Source: Myxococcales bacterium (GTDB lineage: Bacteria > Myxococcota_A > Bradymonadia > UBA7976 > UBA1532). Taken from it: a stretch of 64,000 bases of DNA. Below the pieces are notes generated by a model. The model ran no database searches. It had not been told where the DNA came from and saw only the letters and a program-made list of their open reading frames with translations. This document shows, in pieces, positions 42,010-50,365 of this stretch. Location: assembly GCA_020633435.1 (NCBI GenBank), contig JACKDP010000003.1, forward strand, positions 434,001 through 498,000, in the 5' to 3' direction. A program made the position numbers and the translations under genes. The stretch's first letter is position 1, and each line of letters begins with the position of its first letter.

Positions 42010-44439
42010 TCAGGGGGTCGGGCGGACGTCGAACTCGAGCAGGCCCGCGCTCAGCAAGTCGGCGTGCTGCAAGCGATATCCGTCGACGGGGGCGCCGCCG
42101 AGGTGCACCCCGCGGACGTAGCGCCAGGCGTCGCTGGCCCCGGGCGCCTGGATGACGAGCGTGCCCGCGGCGGTGTCCACCTCGGCCCGCGGGAAGAGGG
42201 GGCTGCCCAGGAGGTACTGGTCCGAGCCGGCCACCGGGTAGAGGCCGAGGGCGCTGAAGAGGTACCAGCTCGACAGGGTGCCGCCGTCGTCGTTGCCCGG
42301 CAGGCCGGCGGGGGTGTCCTGGTAGACGCGCCCCTGGATGGTGCGCAGCCAGTCCGCCAGATCGGTGGGCCGCTCGGCGGCGTGCCACAGGTAGACGGTG
42401 TGCAGCGTCGGCTCGTTGCCGTGCCAGTAGTAGAGGTCGGGGGTGGTGGGGTTGTAGAGCCCGTCGCCCAGCCCCGACCGCTGGAAGTAGATCTGCAGCG
42501 CGTCGCCCAGGGCGGCCGGCCCGCCGAAGAGGGCGGCCAGCCCCTCGGGATCCTGGAGGCCCGAGAAGCGCCAGTGCCACGCGCTCCCCTCCACGTACGG
42601 CCCCTCGCCCATGTAGACGCGCCGCTCCTGCACGGGCTGGAAGGCGCCGTCCGCCGTCCGCGGGGCGAAGAACCCCTGCGCCGGATCGAAGAGGTGGTGG
42701 TGGTTCTGGCCGCGCACCGCCAGGGCGTCCGCCTCGGGGCGGCCCAGCCGGCGCGCCAGCCCGGCCAGCGCCCAGTCGGAGTACGCGAACTCGAGGGTGT
42801 TGGAGACGGCCTTGTCGTACTCGTCGGTGGGCAGCCAGCCCCGCGCCAGGTACTCGGCCATCCCCGTCCGGCCGCCGAAGCGCGCGCCCTCGGGCGGCGG
42901 CCCCCCGGCGGTGCGCCAGAGCGCGTCGAAGGCGGCGTCGTAGTCGATGCCGTCGATGCCCTTCGCCGCGCTGCCGGCGAACAGCAGATCGGCGCTCGTC
43001 CCGATCATGCTGCCGCCGTAGCTCAGGCCGGCCGGCCAGCGCGGCACGACGCCCCCGTCCTCCGCCATGCGCAGGAGCGAGCGCAGGCAGTCCCGCTGGA
43101 TCTCGGGGGCCATCAGCACGTACCAGGGGTGCAGCGTGCGGAACGTGTCCCAGAGAGAAAGGTCAGTGTAATAGGGATGTTGCGTCTCGTGGACCTCACC
43201 GTCGAGGCCCCGGTACCGCCCCCCCTCGTCCAGCCGGGTGGGCATCGTGAAGCTGTGGTAGAGGGCGGTGTAGAAGGTGCGCTGCTGGGCCTCGGTGCCG
43301 CCGCCGATGCGCACGCGGCCGATCAGATCCGCCCAGGCGGCGCGCGTCTCGGCGGCCACGTCCTCGAGGGGCCGGCGATCCACCTCGGCCAGGTTGGCGA
43401 TGGCCTCGGCCGGGCCGATGTACGACACGCCCACGCGCAGCTCCACCACGCCCCCGTCGGGCACGTCGAAGCCCAGGCCGGCGCCGGCCACGTCCCCCTG
43501 GGCGCTGCCCGCCCCGCGCTGGAGGCCGTCGGCGTCCCAGACGAAGGCGTCGATGGGCGACTGGTCCGCGCGGGCCGCGAAGTAGAGCGTGAACGGGCGG
43601 GTGCGCCCGGTGAGGGGGCCGCGGTAGGTGACCTGGCCGTCGACGCCGGTGCCGTTGAAGACCACCCGGGCGTCCTCGACGCCGCGGTCGGCGGCGCTCG
43701 CGGCGGCGTCGATGAGCAGGTGGACGCGGCCGCCCGTCCCGAAGCGGTAGCGGTGCACGCCGGCCCGGGTGGAGGCCGTCAGGGTGACGTCCACGTCCTG
43801 GGCGGGCAGGCGCACGTCGTAGCGGCCCGGGCTCGCGCGCTCCGTGGCCTTGTCCATGGCCGTGAACAGGCGACCGGGGGCGGCATCGTCGGCCAGCGCG
43901 TCGCGCCAGGGCAGCACGCGCACGTTGCCGTAGTCGATGACCCCCGTGCCCACGAAGTGGGTGTGGCTGAAGCCGCGCACGTCGGTGTCATCGAAGTGGT
44001 AGCCGCTGAAGTGGTGGAAGTCGGGGTGCGCGCCGCCGCGCGTGGTGTCGGGGCCGAGGCGGACCATGCCCAGGGGCACCTGGGCGGCCGGCGTCTGGGC
44101 CGCGTAGTTGAAGCCCACGCCCCCCGTCCCGATGAAGAGATCGATGAGGTCCATGGCGTCGGCGGCCTCGATGCGGGGGGGGAGGGGAGGGACGTCCTCG
44201 CCGCCGCCCGCGCCCGCCATGCCGGCGTCCGGGCCACCCCCGGCGCCGCCGCCGCCCACGCCGCCCATGCCGGCCGCCCCCCCGGCGCCGCCCACGCCGC
44301 CCGCTCCCCCGGCGGCGCCGACGTCCGCGAGGCCGGGCGTGCCGCCGCCCCCGTCCGGGGCCTGGCCCACGCGGCCGCCCTCGTCGTCACAGGCCCAGAG
44401 GGCGGCGGCCAGCGCCACCAGCGTCGTCAGGCGATGCAT
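42010..44439 (-). CDS. GH92 family glycoside hydrolase (alpha-mannosidase type), lipoprotein
   Basis: 809 residues. A signal ending in L-W-A-C gives a lipid anchor, followed by an 80-residue Gly/Ala/Asp linker. The catalytic part begins DLIDLFIGTGGVGFNYAAQT and continues PLGMVRLGPDTTRGGAH, GFSHTHFVGTGVIDYGNVRV, LWDTFRTLHPWYVLMAPE, YGGSMIGTSADLLFAGS, and GNDDGGTLSSWYLFSALGLY, all in GH92 order. The family removes alpha-linked mannose from glycans with Ca. It overlaps pepP by 13 bases. Likely used for glycan feeding or cell-surface processing. Confidence 0.93.
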   Translation of the reverse strand: MHRLTTLVALAAALWACDDEGGRVGQAPDGGGGTPGLADVGAAGGAGGVGGAGGAAGMGGVGGGGAGGGPDAGMAGAGGGEDVPPLPPRIEAADAMDLIDLFIGTGGVGFNYAAQTPAAQVPLGMVRLGPDTTRGGAHPDFHHFSGYHFDDTDVRGFSHTHFVGTGVIDYGNVRVLPWRDALADDAAPGRLFTAMDKATERASPGRYDVRLPAQDVDVTLTASTRAGVHRYRFGTGGRVHLLIDAAASAADRGVEDARVVFNGTGVDGQVTYRGPLTGRTRPFTLYFAARADQSPIDAFVWDADGLQRGAGSAQGDVAGAGLGFDVPDGGVVELRVGVSYIGPAEAIANLAEVDRRPLEDVAAETRAAWADLIGRVRIGGGTEAQQRTFYTALYHSFTMPTRLDEGGRYRGLDGEVHETQHPYYTDLSLWDTFRTLHPWYVLMAPEIQRDCLRSLLRMAEDGGVVPRWPAGLSYGGSMIGTSADLLFAGSAAKGIDGIDYDAAFDALWRTAGGPPPEGARFGGRTGMAEYLARGWLPTDEYDKAVSNTLEFAYSDWALAGLARRLGRPEADALAVRGQNHHHLFDPAQGFFAPRTADGAFQPVQERRVYMGEGPYVEGSAWHWRFSGLQDPEGLAALFGGPAALGDALQIYFQRSGLGDGLYNPTTPDLYYWHGNEPTLHTVYLWHAAERPTDLADWLRTIQGRVYQDTPAGLPGNDDGGTLSSWYLFSALGLYPVAGSDQYLLGSPLFPRAEVDTAAGTLVIQAPGASDAWRYVRGVHLGGAPVDGYRLQHADLLSAGLLEFDVRPTP

Positions 44440-45803
44440 CGGCCCACCTCCGCTTCCACCGACTCCGGGGCCGACGGGAGCGCCCGCGTCAGCACCTCAT
44501 GGCCCGTCGCCGTCACCAGCACGTCGTCCTCGATGCGGATGCCCCGCACGTCGCTGAACCGGGCCAGCGCGCTGCGCACCAGCCGATCGCCCGCCCGCGC
44601 GGTGCGCGCGTCGTCGGCCAGCAGCGCCGGGACCTGGTAGAAGCCCGGCTCGATGGTCACCGCCATGCCGGGCTGCAGGTCCCGGTCGAGGCGCAGGTAG
44701 CCCAGGCCGAAGCGCCCCGAGCGCGTGCGCCCCGGCGCGTACCCGGCCCGATCCCCCAGGTCCTCCATGTCGTGCACGTCCAGGCCCAGCAAGTGCCCGA
44801 TTCCATGGGGGAAAAACAGCGCGTGCACGTCGTCCTCCACCAGGCCGTCCACGTCGCCGCGCAGGATGCCCAGGTCGACGAGGCCTTCGGTCAGCCGCCG
44901 CGCGGCCGCCAGGTGCACGTCGCGGTACCGGACGCCGGGGGCGACGCGGTCGATGGCGGCGGCCTGGGCGGCCAGCACCACCTCGTAGACGGCGCGCTGC
45001 GTGGGCGAGAACCGGCCCGAGACCGGCCACGTCCGCGTCACGTCCCCCGCGTAGCCCGTGCGCGTCTCGGCGCCCACGTCGGCCAGCAGCAGATCCCCCG
45101 CCGCCAGCACCCCGTCGTGGTGCTCGTTGTGCAGCACCTCGCCGTGGACGGAGACGATGGAGCCGTAGGCGGTGCCCATGCCCCGGCGGCCCAGGGCGGC
45201 CTCCATCTCGGCGCGGACGGCCCACTCGCGGCGGCCGGGCGCGGTGTGCCCCATGCCGGCCAGGTGGGCGGCGACGGTGGCCGCCGCCGCGTCGCGCAGC
45301 TCGGCGATGGCGGCCTCGTCGTGCACGAGCCGCGACGCGATGAGGGCGTCGGCCAGCCGCGCGTCGGCCTCGGCGTCCCGCGCCCACGCGCCCTGATCGC
45401 TTCGGGTGGCGGCGTCCTGGGCCGTCACGGTGGCCGGGGCGCGGTCACCCACCGCCCGGGCCAGGGCCTCCAGCGGGCGGACGGCCAGGCCGAGCTGCTC
45501 GGCCAGGGCGCCCGGCCCCGGCACCGGGCCGTGCCAGAGGGCGTCGTCAGGCCCGGGCGTCGGCACGTAGAGCGTCGCCTCGCCATCCAGCAGCAGCCAC
45601 GCGCCGGGCAGCGCCGCGCCGACCAGGTGCAGGAAGTGGCTGCTGGCCCGAAACGGGTGGCGGTTGGCCGGATAGTTGCGCGGCGCCGCCTGCCCGGCGG
45701 GCAGGAGCGCCGGGCCCTCCAGGTCCCTCAACACCCCCGCGCGTCGCGCCGCGCAGGCTCGAAAGAGCCCTGCGGACGCGCCTCCACCCTCGGCTTGCAG
45801 CAT
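44427..45803 (-). CDS. pepP: Xaa-Pro aminopeptidase (M24, PepP-like)
   Basis: 458 residues with the N-terminal aminopeptidase P domain (FRACAARRAGVLRDL to YPANRHPFRASSHFLHL) and the pita-bread M24 catalytic domain. The metal ligands are visible in LLLADVGAETRTGYAGDVTR, FFPHGIGHLLGLDVHD, VTIEPGFYQ and GIRIEDDVLVT. It removes the first residue from peptides with Pro in position 2. The frame allows ATG-ATG at 45833/45830, but TATGAT there is probably the -10 of its promoter; ATG 45803 with AGGGGG six bases upstream is preferred. Divergent from ilvE. Confidence 0.92.
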   Translation of the reverse strand: MLQAEGGGASAGLFRACAARRAGVLRDLEGPALLPAGQAAPRNYPANRHPFRASSHFLHLVGAALPGAWLLLDGEATLYVPTPGPDDALWHGPVPGPGALAEQLGLAVRPLEALARAVGDRAPATVTAQDAATRSDQGAWARDAEADARLADALIASRLVHDEAAIAELRDAAAATVAAHLAGMGHTAPGRREWAVRAEMEAALGRRGMGTAYGSIVSVHGEVLHNEHHDGVLAAGDLLLADVGAETRTGYAGDVTRTWPVSGRFSPTQRAVYEVVLAAQAAAIDRVAPGVRYRDVHLAAARRLTEGLVDLGILRGDVDGLVEDDVHALFFPHGIGHLLGLDVHDMEDLGDRAGYAPGRTRSGRFGLGYLRLDRDLQPGMAVTIEPGFYQVPALLADDARTARAGDRLVRSALARFSDVRGIRIEDDVLVTATGHEVLTRALPSAPESVEAEVGRCIA

Positions 45804-45828
45804 GTCGACCCCCTGTTCAGCGGCGCTC

Positions 45829-45834
45829 ATCATA
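45829..45834 (-). promoter_or_regulatory. -10 element for pepP
   Basis: TATGAT on the minus strand (5/6 of TATAAT), overlapping the earliest in-frame ATG codons of pepP; no good -35 was seen. It abuts the ilvE promoter, so the two face away back to back. Confidence 0.35.
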
Positions 45835-45842
45835 GCAGGGCG

Positions 45843-45872
45843 TTGTCCCGACGTTCGCCGGGCCGCTATAAG
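45843..45872 (+). promoter_or_regulatory. Sigma-70-type promoter for ilvE
   Basis: TTGTCC (4/6), 18 bases, TATAAG (5/6). The leader to the GTG start is about 75 bases. Confidence 0.5.
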
Positions 45873-45951
45873 AAAGGCATCCTGGCCCCCACCCGGAGGG
45901 CGGCCCGGGCCAGCGCGTGCTCGCCCCATGGAGCGCGAAAAGGAGGACGGT

Positions 45952-46881
45952 GTGTCGCTGAAAGCCGAGACGGTGTGGATGGACGGGGAGCTACGGCCCT
46001 GGTCGGAGGCCACGGTCCACGTCATGACCCACACGCTGCACTACGGCTATGGCGTCTTCGAGGGCATCCGCGCCTACCAGCGCGCCGATGGCCAGAGCCA
46101 CGTCTTCCGCCTGGGTGACCACATCCGCCGGCTGTTCGAGAGCGCCCACATCCTGGGCCTCGAGATCCCGTACGGCCCGGGTGACCTGGAGCAGGCCTGC
46201 GTGGCCACGCTCCAGGCCAACAAGTTCGCCACCGGCTACCTGCGGCCCATCGTGTTCCTGGGCAGCGAGGCCCTGGGCCTGGGGGCCCTGAGCAACCGCG
46301 TCCACACCGCCATCGCCGCCTGGCAGTGGGGGGCGTACCTGGGCGAAGAGGGCATGAAGGCCGGAATTCGCTGCAAGATCAGCTCTTTCAACCGACTGCA
46401 CGTCAACGTGAACATGTCGAAGGGCAAGATTTGCGGCCAGTATGTCAACTCTGTCATAGCGAAGCGTGAGGCGCTCAAAGCGGGCTACGACGAGGCGATC
46501 ATGCTCGACACGCAGGGCTACGTGGCCGAATGCACGGGCGAGAACCTCTTCATGGTCAAGCAGGGACGACTCATCACCGCGCCCTACGGCTCCAGCATCC
46601 TGGGCGGGATCACCCGCGACTCGGTCTTGTCGCTCGCCCGCGACCTGGATGTCGCGGTGGAAGAACGGCTTTTCACCCGCGACGAGCTGTATGTGGCCGA
46701 TGAGGTCTTCCTGTGCGGGACGGCGGCGGAGGTCACGCCCGTGCGCGAGGTGGACGATCGCCGCATCGGCCCTGGCCGCCCCGGTGAAGTTACCCGTATG
46801 ATCTCCAAGGCCTTTTTCGATACCCTCACCGGCAACGGCGCGGCCCACCCCGAGTGGCGCCACACCTACCAGGTGGGCTGA
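45952..46881 (+). CDS. ilvE: Branched-chain amino acid aminotransferase
   Basis: 309 residues from a GTG, with AAGGAGG five bases upstream (an ATG eight codons earlier lacks a ribosome binding site). Fold-type IV PLP enzyme: VWMDGELRPW, VMTHTLHYGYGVFEGIRAY, LRPIVFLG, KGKICGQYVNSVIAKREAL (holding the PLP lysine), GYVAECTGENLFMVKQG and GGITRDSVLSLARDL. It makes or breaks down Leu, Ile and Val by exchange with glutamate. Length equals that of E. coli IlvE. Confidence 0.95.
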   Translation: MSLKAETVWMDGELRPWSEATVHVMTHTLHYGYGVFEGIRAYQRADGQSHVFRLGDHIRRLFESAHILGLEIPYGPGDLEQACVATLQANKFATGYLRPIVFLGSEALGLGALSNRVHTAIAAWQWGAYLGEEGMKAGIRCKISSFNRLHVNVNMSKGKICGQYVNSVIAKREALKAGYDEAIMLDTQGYVAECTGENLFMVKQGRLITAPYGSSILGGITRDSVLSLARDLDVAVEERLFTRDELYVADEVFLCGTAAEVTPVREVDDRRIGPGRPGEVTRMISKAFFDTLTGNGAAHPEWRHTYQVG

Positions 46882-46913
46882 CGCCGCCCGCCTCGGCCTG
46901 CCCCGTCACCCGG

Positions 46914-46929
46914 CGGCACGGTAATTGCT
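46914..46929 (+). promoter_or_regulatory. Sigma-54 promoter before the Fic-like gene
   Basis: CGGCACGGTAATTGCT: the -24 GG and -12 GC are exactly 10 bases apart and all but the first base fit T-G-G-C-A-C-G-N4-T-T-G-C. It ends 36 bases before the ATG at 46966, leaving a normal leader with AAAGGAG. Confidence 0.8.
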
Positions 46930-46965
46930 CACATTTCGGTCGTCGTCGCCCGCAAAGGAGCGCCC

Positions 46966-47706
46966 ATGCCGACCGGAACCGAGTTCATTCGCGCCCTCGA
47001 GCATCACCGCGCCCGCACCCTCGCCAGCCGGTGCCCCGAACCCGAGCCCCTCTCCGATCAGCTCGTCGTCTCGTGGATCCACCATGACAACATGCTGGAG
47101 GGCCGCCTCTTCCGGCCCGAGGAGATCCTCGACGCCCTGGGCGACGAGGACGGCACCATGGATCGCTACCTCCACCCGCTGATGGAGGAGATTCGCCGGT
47201 ACCGGGACGCCATCCGGCTGGTCTGGGACGTGGCCCACGAGGGGGACGAGGCGGTCAGCCTGGACAACCTCAAGGCCATCCACCGCTGCCTGACGCCGCG
47301 CTCGAAGGACCGGGGCGGGCTGTACCGCCAGACGTCCCCCGTGCACCGCGACTACTACCAGGCCATCTGCACCGCCGACAAAGTGCCCTACCACCTGCGC
47401 AAGCTCTTCGAGTTCATCCGCGCCGAGTGCGACGAGGCCTGCGACCCCATCTCCTTCGCCGCCGACGTGCACCACCGCCTGATGCACATCTACCCGTTCC
47501 GCCGGAACCCCGGCACCACGGCCCGGCTGTTCACGAACCTGCTGCTGCTCTCGCGCGGCTACCCGCCCGCCCTCATCACGTCCCACGCGCGGCAGGAGTA
47601 CTACAACGCCCTGGCCTCGCCGGACTGCGGCGAGCTGACCCGCATCTTCCGGTCGTCGGTGGGCGTGTTCCTCAACGGCGGCGGCCTGAGCCTCGTCCGC
47701 GCCTGA
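46966..47706 (+). CDS. Fic-domain protein with degenerate active site (pseudo-Fic)
   Basis: 246 residues, cytosolic. The Fic fold is clear: an inhibitory-helix-like segment before the core (VSWIHHDNMLEGRLFRPEEI), LDNLKAIHRCLTPRSKDRGG, a flap-like VHRDYYQAI, and AADVHHRLMHIYPF followed by ARLFTNLLLLSRGYPPALI. But the catalytic motif H-P-F-x-D-G-N-G-R-x-x-R reads Y-P-F-R-R-N-P-G-T-T-A-R: the catalytic His, the acidic metal ligand, the Asn and the first Arg are all changed. It is unlikely to AMPylate; it may bind a nucleotide or a protein partner. Transcribed from a sigma-54 promoter; AAAGGAG precedes the ATG. Confidence 0.8.
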   Translation: MPTGTEFIRALEHHRARTLASRCPEPEPLSDQLVVSWIHHDNMLEGRLFRPEEILDALGDEDGTMDRYLHPLMEEIRRYRDAIRLVWDVAHEGDEAVSLDNLKAIHRCLTPRSKDRGGLYRQTSPVHRDYYQAICTADKVPYHLRKLFEFIRAECDEACDPISFAADVHHRLMHIYPFRRNPGTTARLFTNLLLLSRGYPPALITSHARQEYYNALASPDCGELTRIFRSSVGVFLNGGGLSLVRA

Positions 47707-48246
47707 TCAGGGCGTCCACACCTCATCGAGCACCGACGCCCCCAGGGACGCGCAGCGCGGCCCCGTGAGCGTCTTGCGCAGCGTCGCCGCGTCGAGCTGG
47801 CTGGCCTTCTCGCGCCCGATCTTGAACCGCGCCTCGGGGATGGGGTCGCGCTGCTGCTGGTAGCGCCCGTCGGCGTCGGGCTGCACCCGCGTCTCCAGCC
47901 GATAGAAGATCAGGGTCACTGCCTGCAGGTCGGGCAGCGCCGCGAAGAGCGCGGGGGCCCCCTGGCTGTTGGCCAGCCGGCCCGCCAGGAGCCAGCGCGC
48001 GCCGTCGCAGAGGGCCTGCTCGCGCTGATCGGCGGGGACGGACCGCAGGAACCAGATCTCGAGCCGGCCCTGGCGCGCCACGATGCGCTCGGAGGCCTCG
48101 CGCCGATCCGGCGTGGTGACGAAGAGCCCGAGGTACCGCTGGACGGCCGCGGCCTCGTCGGCCGGCGGCGGCTCGACGGGCGGATCGGCGGCGGCCGCCA
48201 GGCCTGGCAGCGCCAGCGCGGCCAGAATCGGGAGACATCTCCGCAT
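47707..48246 (-). CDS. Hypothetical secreted protein (179 residues)
   Basis: Signal peptide MRRCLPILAALALPGLAAAAD, then a Pro-rich stretch (PPVEPPPADEA) and a mixed domain with LEIWFLRSVPADQREQALCD, WLLAGRLANSQGAPALFAAL and AVTLIFYRLETRVQPD; two Cys in the mature part could form a disulphide. No family recognised. Its stop directly abuts the convergent Fic-like gene, and its start is only 21 bases from the divergent barrel gene. Confidence 0.65.
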   Translation of the reverse strand: MRRCLPILAALALPGLAAAADPPVEPPPADEAAAVQRYLGLFVTTPDRREASERIVARQGRLEIWFLRSVPADQREQALCDGARWLLAGRLANSQGAPALFAALPDLQAVTLIFYRLETRVQPDADGRYQQQRDPIPEARFKIGREKASQLDAATLRKTLTGPRCASLGASVLDEVWTP

Positions 48247-48261
48247 CCTTCGGGCTACCCT
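48232..48261 (+). promoter_or_regulatory. Promoter candidate for the 48268 gene (leaderless)
   Basis: GAGACA, 18 bases, TACCCT, then 6 bases to the ATG; no ribosome binding site. It lies inside the start of the divergent gene. Confidence 0.3.
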
Positions 48262-48267
48262 CACGGC

Positions 48268-49038
48268 ATGCGTCCCCTGCTCGCGCTGGTCCTCTTCGGG
48301 GGCGTCGTCCACGCCGCTGACGACGCCGATCTCATCGCCCGCACCCGGGTGCGCCAGGGCTGGTACGTCGGGCCGTCGGTGGTGCGGGGCGGCCTCTCGT
48401 TCCGGGCCCCGACCGCCGCCATCGACACCCGCCTGGACGCGGTGCCCGCCGTGGCCCTGGGCGCCGACCTCTGGCCCGCCCCCGAGCTGGGCCTGCACCT
48501 GGCGCTGCACGTGGGCCTGGGCGCTGACGTGGGGGTGCCCGACTCGACGGCCACCATCGGCTACAACCTGCACCAGCTCGAGGCCGGCGGCCGCTACCGC
48601 TGGCACCTGGGGCCCCGGGCGGACGCGGTGTCCGTCCAGCTCGGGCTGGCCCTGCGGGGCACCATCCAGACGGCGCAGGTGCAGCGGCCCTCCTTCATCG
48701 TGGACCGCACGGCCCTGGGCCCCGAGGCCCAGGCGGCCCTCGTCTGGCCGGTGGCCGGGTGGCGCTGCTGGCTGTCGCTGCAGGCCCACGCCGGCCTGCC
48801 CTTCTTCGTGCGGGAGGGCCCGACCGACTCGGGCGACCCCCGGGGCTTCGTGACCTACGGCGGGCAGGCGGCGGTGGTGCTGGGCGTCACCCCGGCCTGG
48901 GCCGTCCAGGTGCAGGCCGACTGGCGCACCGTCGAGCTGGACTTCGCGGGCGAGGGCACCCGCACCGGCGGCGTCACCGACGCCGAGGTGAGCGACCAGT
49001 TCCTGACCGCCGACCTGCTGCTGCGCCGCGTTTTCTAG
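48268..49038 (+). CDS. Outer-membrane beta-barrel protein
   Basis: 256 residues. Signal peptide (LLALVLFGGVVHAAD) followed by alternating-polarity strands with aromatic girdle residues (GWYVGPSVVRGGLSF, LGLHLALHVGLGADVG, YRWHLGPRADAVSVQLGLAL, VTYGGQAAVVLGVT), ending in DLLLRRVF with a terminal Phe, the usual signal for outer-membrane insertion. The size suggests 8-10 strands. No specific family. Confidence 0.75.
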   Translation: MRPLLALVLFGGVVHAADDADLIARTRVRQGWYVGPSVVRGGLSFRAPTAAIDTRLDAVPAVALGADLWPAPELGLHLALHVGLGADVGVPDSTATIGYNLHQLEAGGRYRWHLGPRADAVSVQLGLALRGTIQTAQVQRPSFIVDRTALGPEAQAALVWPVAGWRCWLSLQAHAGLPFFVREGPTDSGDPRGFVTYGGQAAVVLGVTPAWAVQVQADWRTVELDFAGEGTRTGGVTDAEVSDQFLTADLLLRRVF

Positions 49039-49043
49039 CCCCC

Positions 49044-49484
49044 TCACTTGAAGCACCCCTCGGGCGCCGGATCGCAGGCGACGTCCTGCGGGCGGGGATC
49101 CGCGTCGGCGTCCCAGGCGATCCAGGCCACCAGCTTCTGCCAGGCGCAGCCATCCTGCCGGATGCAGCCCGGCGGGAAGTGCTGGCTGGCGGTGTTCTCG
49201 GCCAGCACGCTCTGCAGGATGCGGCTCTGGGCCGGATCCTCGCGGTCGATGCGCGCCTTGACGCTCAGGTACGACGCCTCCAGGGCGGCCCCGTCCGTCG
49301 CCACCTTGATGGTCACGTCGCCCTGCCCGATGTCGTGGCAGCCCCCCGCCGGGCTGCAGCCCAGGCTCAGGAGCAGGGGCTGGATCTCCTCGGCGAAGTC
49401 ATCCTGGCGGGGCCGCACCGCCAGGTCCGCGCGCTCGATCTCGCCGCAGCCGGCGAGGGCGACGAGCAGGAAAAGTGCCCTCAT
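49044..49484 (-). CDS. Small lipoprotein with C-x5-C-H motif
   Basis: 146 residues. Lipobox L-A-G-C (Cys13), followed by DDFAEEIQPLLLSLGCSPAGGCHD, which resembles the start of cytochrome-like domains found in environmental bacteria but with five residues between the Cys instead of two; other Cys are late (GCIRQDGCAW, VACDPAPEGCF). Haem binding is therefore doubtful. The start overlaps the stop of the rlmE gene by four bases (ATGA), so it is the last gene of that operon. Confidence 0.7.
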   Translation of the reverse strand: MRALFLLVALAGCGEIERADLAVRPRQDDFAEEIQPLLLSLGCSPAGGCHDIGQGDVTIKVATDGAALEASYLSVKARIDREDPAQSRILQSVLAENTASQHFPPGCIRQDGCAWQKLVAWIAWDADADPRPQDVACDPAPEGCFK

Positions 49485-50365
49485 TCCGCGGGTTTCTCGT
49501 AGCCCATGCCCACGATGAAGAGCTCGACGCTCACGTCGCGGGTGGCCTGGGGCTTCACGCGCTTCACCTGCTGGAAGTGCCCCTCGACCGACTGCACGAA
49601 GGCGTTCAGCTCGCTGCCCTCGAAGGCCTTGCAGACGAACGAGCCCCCCGGCCGCAGCACGAGGAGGGCCAGGTCGAGGGCCCGGGCGCACAGGTCGATG
49701 GAGCGGACGTGGTCGGTGAACCGGTTGCCTGACGTGGACGGCGCCATGTCGCTCATGACCACGTCGAAGGGCCGGCCCCCGTCCATGAGCTCTTCGGGGG
49801 GCGTCTCGAAGATGTCGCCGCAGAGGATGCGGACGTGGGGGCCGCCCACGGCCGAGACGGGCTTCAGGTCGATGCCGACCACGGCGCCACCCGGGCCGAC
49901 CTCCGTGGCCGCGTACTGCGTCCACGAGCCGGGCGCGCAGCCCAGGTCGAGGACGCGCTGGCCCCGGCGGAAGAGCCGGACCCGCCGGTTGATCTCCTGC
50001 AGCTTGTAGATGCTGCGGGCGCGGAAGCCCTCGGCCTTCGCCTTCCGCGCGTAGTGGTCCTGGTGCCGCTGCGCCATGGGGGCACGATGGCGCGGGAGGT
50101 GCGCGGTTGCAAGGCCGGTGACGCTCGTGGGGGCCGGGGCCGGGGGGCCGGTGAGGCGGGCGATGCGGGCCGCGATGGCGGCGCGGTCGGCGTCGGGCAG
50201 GCGCGGGCCCCGGGGGGTGGCGAGGCGGGCGCCCTCGCCGGCGCCGGGGGGGAGGCTGGCCGCCAGGACCTCCCGCTCGCGCCCGTCCTCGTGGATGAGC
50301 ACCGCCCAGGGCGGCTCGATGCGGTCCACCGTCCACCACCCCAGGCCGAGGAGCAGCGCCATCAT
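49481..50365 (-). CDS. rlmE: 23S rRNA 2'-O-methyltransferase RlmE, with N-terminal DUF3006-like domain in frame
   Basis: Residues about 97-294 are a complete RlmE/FtsJ enzyme (U2552 of 23S rRNA in E. coli): RSIYKLQEINRRVRLF, SAM-binding VLDLGCAPGSWTQYAA, DVVMSDMAPSTSGN, GSFVCKAFEG, with the K-D-K-E catalytic set. The frame is open upstream to ATG 50365, which overlaps the previous stop (ATGA) and encodes a DUF3006-like unit (WWTVDRIEPPWAVLIHEDGR, LPPGAGEGARL, ADRAAIAARIARL) plus a Pro/Ala linker. The internal ATG at 50077 has no purine-rich ribosome binding site, so a 294-residue fusion is favoured; RlmE alone would be 198 residues. Confidence 0.85.
   Translation of the reverse strand: MMALLLGLGWWTVDRIEPPWAVLIHEDGREREVLAASLPPGAGEGARLATPRGPRLPDADRAAIAARIARLTGPPAPAPTSVTGLATAHLPRHRAPMAQRHQDHYARKAKAEGFRARSIYKLQEINRRVRLFRRGQRVLDLGCAPGSWTQYAATEVGPGGAVVGIDLKPVSAVGGPHVRILCGDIFETPPEELMDGGRPFDVVMSDMAPSTSGNRFTDHVRSIDLCARALDLALLVLRPGGSFVCKAFEGSELNAFVQSVEGHFQQVKRVKPQATRDVSVELFIVGMGYEKPAE

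Noticed and set aside
40207..44640. A 1,477-codon plus-strand open frame
   Set aside because: Antisense to three well-supported minus-strand genes including GH92; open only because of high GC.
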